Source of the DNA: Paraphysoderma sedebokerense
Lineage: Eukaryota > Blastocladiomycota > Physodermatomycetes > Physodermatales > Physodermataceae
Reading direction: 5' to 3'
Assembly: GCA_025602915.1 (NCBI GenBank)
Contig: JAHLJZ010000023.1
Location: 186,001-250,000 of the forward strand
Length of the DNA stretch: 64,000 nt
Part shown: positions 11,241-21,008 of the stretch, one piece after another
How the letters are laid out: each line of letters starts with the position of its first letter
Numbering within the stretch: position 1 is the first letter of the stretch
Notes under the pieces: generated by a model
Databases searched by the model: none
Seen by the model: the letters and a program-made list of their open reading frames with translations, nothing else
What the model was told of the DNA's origin: nothing
Position numbers and translations under genes: made by a program

Positions 11241-12916
11241 ATGTATAAAACTGGAAAACCGCCGAATGTGACCACATTAAAATTGAGACGTTGGAAGTCT
11301 TTGATGGTTCATTTTTTTGGTGGATTGGCTAGTCAAACGTTCGCATTCTGTGCTTGGTCCGCCGTATCACTTATTCCTTATTCACAATATTACGACACAA
11401 ATTACTACCTGTCTACGGCTCTGTTCTCAGTAGTATGCTTTTTAATTATGGCTTTTTTCTCATGTCCAGCGATATTCATCATACGGACACTACTGGGATT
11501 TCAAACTACACTTCTATCACGCGAAATGGTATTACCAGTTCTAGTCTACGAAGTAACATTGTTGTCGTCCTTGGGCTTAATTGTATTTTATGATAGATGG
11601 GTAGGTACTATTTGTTTCAGACGTTAACATAAGTCAGTATTAATTGATGCACATTGTGTCGTTGTCTTGCTTTTATTTTTAGCCATTTCCCTTTTTTCCG
11701 TTCATCGGAGGTAATTTTGAACATTTCAGTTAACAAGATAGAACCAAAACCATACCTGATTCACATCATCTTCTTACTATAGGAGCTCAGTTCTTGTGTA
11801 CAGTTTTTCCCACCACGTACCTCATGATGCCTAAGAAACTACGGATGAAGCCCGGTTTCTTCAAATTGTTCCTAAGGGCTGCTTTCTATCCTGCTTTAAC
11901 ATGTGTGCACTATTTTTGTTACTTAATATTTTATCTCGGAATATCGTATTCGAAATCAATGCCATGGCTACAACTCATATTTTTCGTCGTTCTCGTCGCC
12001 GCAATGAAGTTCAGTGCTTATCTGAAGTCCAAGATAATTTTTTGCAAACTTTTTCCAAATGAATTCCCAACAAGTAATGTAGCACAACGCGATGTACAGC
12101 CGAATTCAATTAAGTGTTCGAAGGTGCAGTTGTACACCATGCTTGCGCTGTTTGAGCACGACACATCAGAGCAGATCTATTTTTGTACCCTTCTTCCTCA
12201 TATGCCCATATGGGTATTTCTGGTCGCAAAAATCACCGAAAATTTCGTGATAGCTTTACCATTGTTTGCCAACGCGACAGCCGCCATTCGTACCTTAAAA
12301 GCCTCCGTAGTGGATCTGTTCTCAACTATTGAAAAAAAAGGGTCTGCTATAGATCTTCGCAATGAACACTCCAATAATGCGGAAGAGTCTGTCAAAGATA
12401 GTATATTGCATTATTATACCTATATTTTAGGTGAAAGTACGTTGTTCGCTCGCGCATGTTCATGCATTCAATATTCACACATTTCCTATAGTCTACAGTA
12501 CAATATTCTTCACCATCGTAGCACCAACACTGTACTTTGGGCCCAATCAAAGTTGGTATGAATTCTCTTTCACCGCCACGGAGCTTTTCAATTCGATAGC
12601 CCTACAGTGTGTTTGCCTGAGTTTTTATATACTCAATCTTACCCTCGGGTTTCGCTACGTAAAACGAAAATTCGGGATCAATTTATTACAAATTGGATCC
12701 AACTTGTACAATAACAAAGAAGTAAGAAGCTTTATGACGGCGGTGTGCTGGGTTATACCTGTGTTCGTATTCACGCAGCTAGGGCGGCAATGGAGTGGTA
12801 TTTTTCTGCTTACCATTTGTGGCATGTCATGTATTCTCAAAGCTGACACCCTTCTGATTTTAGTGGTGTGGTATGTCGATAATGTGATTGTGCCCAATCT
12901 AACAAAGGGCATTTAG
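11241..12916 (+). CDS. Orphan multi-pass membrane protein, paralog B
   Basis: Five exons (11241-11600, 11683-11710, 11783-12436, 12492-12797, 12864-12916) give 466 residues. Same architecture as paralog A: about nine hydrophobic segments, a loop with charged residues between segments seven and eight (NEHSNNAEESVKD), and the same conserved blocks. Both copies look intact, and the differences fall mainly in loops and the extreme N-terminus, which is consistent with selection on both. Exon 4 starts after ...CCTATAG and its first codon completes GA(A/G)-A|TC, giving E-I-Y-S-T-I-F-F in both genes, which supports this splice model. Family unknown; a chemosensory or transport role is only a guess from topology. 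Confidence 0.72.
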
Positions 12917-13314
12917 GCATTCAACTACTACCGGAAATATCATAACCTTCATATAAATACATGCGCGTGACGTATGATAATATACCATCAACGTGGCAAG
13001 AGAAACTCCATCAAGGAATCAAACCATTTGAGAGCTTACAACTAGAGCACAAATTGTACATATATAAGCTGTATACATGCTTCAAGACAACAATTATTTA
13101 TCTTAGGGTGAACTAAATTAGCACTCAAGAGAAAGCAGTTCTAACCTTTCAGCGACAAGGTCTTCACCGTACTGTACTCATTGCTTATGAATTCACCAAA
13201 ATAATGATACGATAGTGCAATTTTATTGCATTTTAAATAATTTTACAATCGACACATGACTTTATCATGTTCTTTTATAATTTTCTCATTCTTGGAAATT
13301 AAATAGCTCATCGG
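12917..13314. other. Convergent intergenic region
   Basis: About 400 bases between the ends of membrane paralog B and the Treslin-like gene. AT-rich; no gene seen. Confidence 0.65.
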
Positions 13315-16300
13315 TCACTCCTGTGGGAAATACGAAGCAAGAATGCTTGAAACGTTGAACTCTCTGCGCTTTACCAAAACCGGTTGACTATCTTCTTGTA
13401 TATCACTAGATGGAATTGCACCATCTGAATTCTCAATATCTCGTGCTGGTGAAATGTCACCACTATCATTAGGTATGCCTCCAGTTGATTTACTTCGCAT
13501 CTGTTCTCCCGCAATCCTAGTCTTAAGGGATTTTTCTATTCTCCGAATGTTACTAGACGCACGACTCTTTCTTTCTGCCGCAGGGTTTTCCTTCTGCGCT
13601 GGAATTCGAATTTTGAAGGAGATAGTTTCACTTTCCTGTTGCGTTGATTGTAAACACCAAGATGAAGGAATATATTGAGATGAACTAGTAGATTCAGATT
13701 GTTGTTCAGAGTTCCAAAACGAAGGGACATGTTGAGTTGTTGCCGCGGTGCTAGCGTGAAAAGATTTCGTGCGGGTGATTTTAATTTTGGGTATTGATTG
13801 CAGTGAGGAATTGGTCGGTTCTGGGGAGCAAACTCGTGATGTTTGCGAAGCCGTAAACGAATTTGACCGCGTCGGAGGTCTTCTAATTTGGGATGGACGT
13901 GTAAGGACCGTATCATGGAAGGGATTATTATGGTCATTAGATACCACTGGCGGGTCATTAGAGTTATTGTTCTCGAGCAGAGACGATTTTCCGAAACTAA
14001 AACTTCGTTTTTTGACAATTGGACTAGGACTTTCTGTCGTCAAATTCGCCGATGCGAATGGCAGAACACCTCGACGAGTATGAACACCGGATTTCACGAC
14101 TTCATTCGCCGAATTATCAACTAATTCCACAGTTGGATCAGCCTTAAGTCTTTTCACTGGGGTATCTGCGATGGGAGTATCAGCGGTGTCATTATTCGGC
14201 CTCTTATGACCAGATGATAGCGTCATCAAACTGGTCAATCTCTTCTTTGTTGACCGACTGCCTGTTCGAATCACTCGTTGCGTAGACGGACTCATAAAAG
14301 TATCATGCAAGTCATGCTCTTCTATGTCTTCCTCCTCTTGTATCGACTCTCCTTCCGGTACTTGGACTGTTTCTTGGCTTTCTTCTTCCAAATCCGACTC
14401 ACCTGAATCAGCACTAGTTGGTGGATCAGATAGCGAAGAAGAATTATCGCTGTCAGAATCTTGCTCGTTAATTTTCTCCATCATCATAGCCGTAAACGAG
14501 TTTGATCTCTTTATATCTTTGACAGTTGTTTTTTTAGACCGTGGTCCACGATTGGGTGAAGCTTGCGATTCAGTAGAAGAAAAATCTATTACTGAAGTCG
14601 AGCCGTATTTTTTCTTAGCAGATCGAGTGTTTTTGGCTACCATGTAAATAGGAGAAACCATTCCAGGCGATATGTCGGGTATATGACTTGGAAATAATTT
14701 TCTACCTTTTGCGGTCGACGGCATATCTCCGGGATTAAGTAATTTAGAATCAATCTTATTAATTTTACTTCGTTTAGCTGATCGAGTTAAGCGTGACTCG
14801 AAATCTATGATATTCTTCGTGTCTATCCCAGCATCATTAAGTCCCTTAGACTTTTCTTGGGCCTTCCCTTGACTCTTTGATTGTGCGTTGGATTTAGTTT
14901 TTGATTTGTTTACTTTGGGAACATCCACCATTCGCTTTAGATTCCCAGCGATAGAAGATTTTTTCTGATTCACTGACTTCCGTTTCGATTTCTTATCCAT
15001 GAACTGTGATTCTTCATCTGCCGTCGCCCGTTTCGTTCGGCGTTTTGTAATTCGAGGGAGCCCAAATTTAAATTGAGCCGGTGAAAATGGATTGACCGCT
15101 GAATCAAGGTACTTTGATATCTCTCCCCCACACATACTGTACACTCGTGTGATAATATCTTGTAAGGCATCGCATGATTGGTAATAACTGAAAATAATGA
15201 ATTTAAAGAAATGAGTTTCATGTTGAAACCAGTGCAGATAATAACGTGATCACATACACACGAATAATGACCCTTTCAATCCATTTTCGCAACTTCACAT
15301 CATCGGATACTTTCTCTTGATTCCCGGTTGGCCCCGGCAACACATCTGCAATTCCGGTCAAGTCAATTTTTAAATTGCCGAATGAACACCATAGCGACAA
15401 TCGAGAGGTATATTGATTAAGCAACTTTGTATAATCGTCTTCCTTAGATTTACTGGCCTGAGTCGGGGGTGGAGGAGCAAATACAGTTTTTGGTTTCTCG
15501 ACGCCATTATCGGCTGAGTTGGATGTAGAAACGGATGTATCCGAATTGATTGATGATTTGCGTTCGGGTTTTGGCTTTCCAGCCGCTGATTGATTTTCGT
15601 TTTTGGACGGTTTTGAGAAGCTTTTTAGTCGTTTGGGAAATACGTTGATGGGCAATGATGTTTTGCGAGCAACAGCCGACGGTGGCGATAGAATTGTGTG
15701 TGGAAGTGAGGTACCCAGCATGTCGTGCAGCATCATAGCTTCGAAGAGCAATACCATTTGAAGTTGAGACCTGTATAATTAGTAAAATTAGTTGGTTTCA
15801 TTTACGGCCGACTGAAGATAAGCGGAAATTTACTCTCTAGATTTGCCGATATTGATCCATTCTTGGAATTCATCATCGGATGTAATTTTCAACAAATCTT
15901 CTTTCTCCAGCCTTTTAATGAGCTCAATTTCCCTTGGCCTTATCCCTTCTAACGTGGCTTCATTGGCCATATCATCAGTTAACTCGTTATTCAGAACGTT
16001 ACGAAGGAACTGTGGCAAAACAGTTTTGTATTTTGCTTCTAGTTCGTTTAGTTTAAGAATGTATTTATGTTTGATATGATCGAGGAAGAATTGTAGATTC
16101 TAATTTAGACAGAGAAATGCATTAGTATCACAATGAACAATTTTCCGAGCAGAAAAAGGAATGCGACTGTTGCGAATATCACTTACTGAGTCATCTAACG
16201 TTGGTGATAAATATTTCAATTTATTCTTTATGGCGTATAGATGTGTTTCCGCGAATTTTAATAGATTTGTCTAATCAATGATAGGATTAGCTGGTTGGGA

Positions 16301-18705
16301 TCCAAGAATGCTTGATTAACGGAAGATTGAATCATACCTGACGGACGACAAGCATTTCAGCGACAGCTAGGTCAAACCATTCTAAAACCTCTTCAACAGT
16401 CTCACAATCATTCAGCTTTTCTTCCATGGATTTCAGCTCTTCCAATATCGATTCCGATGGTTGTTCAGTTGGTTTATTCTCATCTTGGACCGTCGAATTC
16501 GGGTCAATGGGATCCGGTAGACTCTCTTGGAACTCAGATTCAGCATGTACGTGTTCAGTTGGTATTGCCAGACATGCGGGGTTATCGGTTTCAGGAAGAG
16601 AGCCGAATTGGAGATCGTACATCTTGGAATGCGAGGGAGAAGGTAATATCAACGTCGGAACAAACTTCTCTAGATCAGTCGATGTCAAAGGCGGAACGGC
16701 GGTAGCAATAGAAGGCTAGACAACCATTAAATTGTAAATACGTCCACAAATCCGCTTCAGATTATAGAGAGTAATCCATACCGATGATTCCAACTTCTTA
16801 AGAGTCGTAATGTCTACCCCTTCCCTCAAAAATCGCAGTATTCCAATATTTTGATCAATTGGGAATACTAAACCTATTCGCTCAACTTCACCTGAGCTAT
16901 CCGAATCAGCACCCGTTGGCATTAATTCTTCCACATTCGAACTTTCTCCATTTTCTGCTTCTTCCGCCTGCTTTACGGAAGCCAAGGTCACATTCACTAC
17001 AGCAACTGAATTCATCTCCGCCCATGATTCGAATTTTTGGTATATTGTTGGGTTCACGTGAAATGACTCGCTCGGATGAATGACATATGACGAAGATTTT
17101 GCAAGATCTAAAGTGTGTAGCGGTATCGGTAGATGGTCGGATGATGATGAAGTGGTCGTTGCAGCTTCGGCCGCGAAGAGATCTGGCGATATGTTACATG
17201 ACTGAATGATAAATTGAAATTTACAAGATCGAATTCTGAATCGGTTGTTTGACTTCCTCGATTGCCGATTTTGGTCTTCGCCAAAGCAAAAGAGTTCCAA
17301 TTCGTCCATTCGTTTCACATTTTTCCCCGCCACAGTATTAACTTTAACTTCGGCCAAATTTTGCTGTGTATATAGATTGTCTGTGCTCATTATACCCAAG
17401 ATACCATCACGGTAGCCATCTTGAGATATCAACTCGGCTTCGATAACACCATGGTGACATGTGTGTACATCAAATTCGCATTTACTTATGATATTTTGGA
17501 AATCCTGAATATCGGTAGTCATGATCGTTCCGGCGAGACTAGCATTCATGAATCGAGTTTTATACCTTTGAAACACTTTAGCGAATGAAAACCGTGCGGT
17601 CAAGGAAAGTAGTGTGTTCGAAGGAATTAAGTGACCGCCGAGTGCGTGTAAAAGGGCTGCTATTATTGATGTTATACTCACTGAGGTGACATTTGTAGGA
17701 GAGTGAGGCGATGGAGGAGGGATATGGAAAAACGGATATAGATCAATCCATGATATGCTGGTTTTGATCGACTGATATCCTTTAAGGATTCCTTGGCCCA
17801 ATAACTGGCTACGAACTTTCTGTAAATTGTCCATTATGTGGAACTTGTCCACTGCAGATGATGACGGTTCGGTGAGTGAGGAGAACGTGCTCGAGGATGC
17901 GAATCGATGCAACTCGTCTGAAGTTTTTGGGATGGGTGAGATAATGTAAACATAATGTTTGACGGATATCGATTGCTCTTTCCGGTCGTTTAATCCAAGT
18001 CCCAACTCAGACGCAGTGGATGGTGACGGATTTCCGCTTGCGAAAACAGCTGCATCTGACCACGGAATGTTGGCTAAGAGTTCCATCAGACAACTCGAAA
18101 GAGTTTGAAGTCCGGTGCTGGTCTTAGCCGATTGAGGGCGTAGGACACAGTTAGAAATGTAGCGGGATACACGAGACATAAATGATCCTACAGAAGTTGA
18201 ATGGATTTCGGGGATGGTGGAAGAAACAGATGGAGGAAGGTCGTCGGATATCGCATTGTCATTAGAGAGAAACCTAAAAGTACACAGTAGTCAAGGAGAC
18301 AATTGTCAAGACAGACTCTTCAAATTCTGTTGCTGTATTTACTTGTTGAAACAGAATAGTCTGTTGAACACTGAAATACAAAGAATGTGAATCTCATCAA
18401 CAAAAAGGATATGTCCATCGCGTTCTACTGTCGACGTGAGAGTGGAAATACACCATCATCTTTGTGATCAATACCCTGAAAAGTTCTTCTAAGTCTCGCA
18501 TCAATTCCAATTTCTCTGCTTGTGTGGAACATATTCGACTTTCATTTCCCCCAGCGGAACCGGTATTTTCGTTGGTTGGGTTGGACGAAGCCGTTGAGGA
18601 ATTACAGAGCCATTGGATATCCGATAAATCGATAACGAAAACAACTATCGGAGGGGATCTTGTGACAGCTGAAGGTGAACCACATAATAACTGTGTGTTT
18701 TGCAT
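13315..18705 (-). CDS. Sld3/Treslin (TICRR)-type replication initiation factor
   Basis: Eight exons (18705-18402, 18370-18343, 18273-16782, 16715-16338, 16270-16187, 16099-15834, 15770-15246, 15187-13315) give 1649 residues. Treslin/Sld3 recruits Cdc45 to loaded MCM helicase and is controlled by CDK through TopBP1/Dpb11. The N-terminus matches animal Treslin (VVFVIDLS..., then RTRWTYPFFNR-like; later SISWIDLYPF and ALLHALGGHLIPS). The Sld3-Treslin domain (about residues 735-930) includes AETHLYAIKNKL and the signature RESQLQMVLLFEAM. The tail of about 700 residues is Ser/Thr/Lys-rich with TRSAKK, SP/TP and K-R-S-N-S-F motifs, like the CDK-regulated tail of Treslin. Intron 1 is only 31 nt and exon 2 only 28 nt. 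The exon 7/8 junction uses a weak GTTATT donor but is the only one that keeps phase. Confidence 0.85.
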
Positions 18706-19490
18706 ATTGATGTAAAGGTCGCTCGCTCGCGAAGGAAAGTCTTGGTGTTTTTCAATGATGAGATGGTGATGCCTTCAATTTCGTACTTTGTCGTGCAGGA
18801 TAGACTACGGTGTTCATAAGCATTAAATTAAAAAGAACAATCGGCAAATCGAATATTGGGTTATATAATCTGAGTATTTTCTTATCGGACCATGGGAATT
18901 ATCGGCCGAGCAATCTGTATCTGCTCAATGCTACGTTAGGGTCGAGGATGTGAGGAGAGAGAACGGCGTACCGAGAATAATCACTTACAAACAACACTAC
19001 ACACTCTGACTGTATATTATTTTCGAGGGAATGCAAAGTGAGGACAGGGAATCAATCACAACGAACGTCGACACAGAAATCACAGATGAATGCTCTTGGG
19101 AATACGGTCGATGTTCAGGTCAATTCGGCCGTGTCCCGCTCATTCTGTAAATGGTTGATTATCTATTCAAATTCATCCTATGTTCAATCAGGAGGGATTA
19201 TATATTTATAGTATAGCGGAAATTGTATTTGTTATCTTATGTTAATTATATAGGATATATCATGACTTCTTCGGCTTTAACGATTATATTCTAAGGGCCT
19301 TTGAAGAACCGCTGACAATCTTAATCATCATGTGGCTCAATAGAATTACATTAGCAAAAGTGTATAATTATTATTGAAAATTTGCCATTATGGTACATGA
19401 AAATAAGATGCGTATCCCTTCAACAAATAATCTCCTTCACACGATTACTTCCTATGCGCCAAGTTCCCTACATACAAGGCAATTCTTCGA
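18706..19490. other. Intergenic region upstream of the Treslin-like gene
   Basis: About 785 bases between two leftward genes. Holds the promoter of the Treslin-like gene. No gene seen; mixed-composition sequence to 19200, then AT-rich. Confidence 0.6.
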
Positions 19491-20207
19491 TTATTCGAAT
19501 TGACCATAAAATCCCTTCTTTTCCAGCTGAATTTCTTCGTCTTCTTCACTTAATTTATGCCGAATATGGCCGCCACCGAGGTCCCTATTAGGATTCAGCT
19601 CTCTTGACGGATTCACAAAACTCGAGGCCACGGCATCCAAATCGGTCTCCACATTTGGTACCGTTTCGCCAGTTGAGGGTGCAAGGTAGGAATTTCGTAT
19701 ATGACCGAAATCAACATCGGTCAAAGTCTGTATTGCTAGAGCTGCATACGTAGAACAATTGATGTCAGCATCCACACTTTCTGAATGGTATAGTCATTGC
19801 CCCAGAGCGACACTGGTAGCAGCCAGAAGTTGGAAGACATATATACCCATTGCTTTATACTCATTTCCGACAAAAAGATCATCAGAAAACCCTTGGCTAT
19901 CTAAACCCGATCGGGATGCTACCTTGTGATCATCATGTCCTCCCTCTAGTCCGATATTCTTTTTAACGGTAGAGTGACTGTGGGCGGGGTGACCTTCTTC
20001 GACTCCACTGCCGGTCGGCTGTTGCTGGCTCGCTAAATCTGCTTTCTTGTGCAATGTGTGGGCTAATTTGCTTATTTCATGCGATAATTCTTCTATCTGA
20101 TGCAACATTTGGCCCACGTCATTTGTCTGATGGGTTGATTGAACTTTTAGATGCGTCGCTGTCTGCGAGAACCGACGAATTGCCATGAACCTGGGTAAAA
20201 AGGACAT
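19491..20207 (-). CDS. Putative mitochondrial protein of unknown function
   Basis: Two exons (20207-19814 and 19780-19491) joined across a 33-nt intron give 227 residues. The N-terminus is basic and hydroxylated (MSFLPRFMAIRRFSQTATHLK), a typical mitochondrial presequence; translation could also start at the internal Met before AIRRF. Residues 30-60 look like a coiled coil (MLHQIEELSHEISKLAHTLHKK). One moderately hydrophobic stretch follows (AMGIYVFQLLAAT), then an acidic C-terminal half with a repeated His/Gly flavour (GHIRHKLSEEDEEIQLEKKG). No family recognised. The intron is very short but needed: without it the frame stops at once, and with it both halves join in phase. Confidence 0.6.
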
Positions 20208-20534
20208 TTTCTATGTGTTGTTGCCTCTTGGACTGAGAAAAAAGACTTTTGGATTCTCTTAACTTGCCGGCAGAAAAGGCGGAGCAGGAATTCCTCAATA
20301 AATCTCGTCACGCATCATTGAAGGTCATTCTTGATCAAGGACACGATGAATGCCAGTTTCACCGGACAATAGAAAGAACTCGGATTCATCATTCTGATAC
20401 ACATCATATGTGGAATACACATTATCACCGTCAGTCGGACAAAAGTATAATTGCGTACACCATATCTAAGCAGATAATACAGAATGGATTATTGGTCAGC
20501 CCTTTCTTTGGTATCTGGATAGAACTAGTGACAA

Positions 20535-20542
20535 TGACGTCA
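20535..20542. promoter_or_regulatory. CRE-type palindrome TGACGTCA
   Basis: Perfect ATF/CREB site between two divergent genes, about 330 bases upstream of the mitochondrial orphan. Fungal bZIP factors of the Atf1/Sko1 class bind this sequence. A regulatory role here is inference. Confidence 0.35.
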
Positions 20543-20950
20543 CATGGAATACTATAACCTTCTGTGGCATATGATTCGAATATCATTTATCTAACTTCCT
20601 CAAGATTATGCTCAGGTCTCATTTGGTATTTTCTCATCATGGCTTTGGAGTTTTGAGTGCCTTGGAGATAATAATAGGCCAGGAGTCTGAGCAGTTGGTG
20701 GCACTGGAGACACTATCTGCATCGGCAAGCCCATTCTTAATTCCCAGTAATTAGCGAATAATTAGCCATAATTTTGATATGGAGGATATCGCCTTAACTG
20801 ATCAATACATCCAAACCACCTTATATGAAAATCCTCGCTGAAAATCCGCTCTTGATGATTTACATCTCGGAGTGCGCGAGCGATTGTAACCTTCAGGGCC
20901 AAGGCATTCAACCCAACATTAGATAGCGATTCGATCGCCATATCAATTCC

Positions 20951-21001
20951 ATGTTCTTATACGTTAAATAGAAAAAGAACGTTAACATGGTCTCTGATTA
21001 A
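20951..21001 (+). promoter_or_regulatory. Two short upstream ORFs before kinesin-8
   Basis: Two minimal ORFs precede the kinesin start: 20951-20971 (6 codons plus stop) and 20987-21001 (4 codons plus stop). The second ends 7 bases before the main ATG at 21009. If the transcript includes them they should lower or regulate translation of the motor. The transcript start is not known. Confidence 0.35.
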
Positions 21002-21008
21002 CCGATCT

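Larger units (their letters stand above)
9024..12916 (+). repeat. Tandem gene duplication (two membrane-protein paralogs)
   Basis: Two same-strand genes, 9024-10704 and 11241-12916, share all four intron positions and phases. Exons 1, 4 and 5 are identical in length (360, 306, 53 nt), exon 2 differs by one codon and exon 3 by two. Introns and the 536-nt spacer are not recognisably conserved, so the duplication is not recent. Confidence 0.85.
20208..21008. other. Divergent intergenic region
   Basis: About 800 bases between the mitochondrial orphan (leftward) and kinesin-8 (rightward). The open frame 20249-20557 has no recognisable protein features. Holds a TGACGTCA palindrome (20535-20542) and two tiny upstream ORFs just before the kinesin start. 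Confidence 0.6.

Noticed and set aside
20249-20557. 102-codon ORF between the mitochondrial orphan and kinesin-8
   Set aside because: No recognisable motif, mixed composition, lies in a divergent promoter region and overlaps a CRE palindrome.
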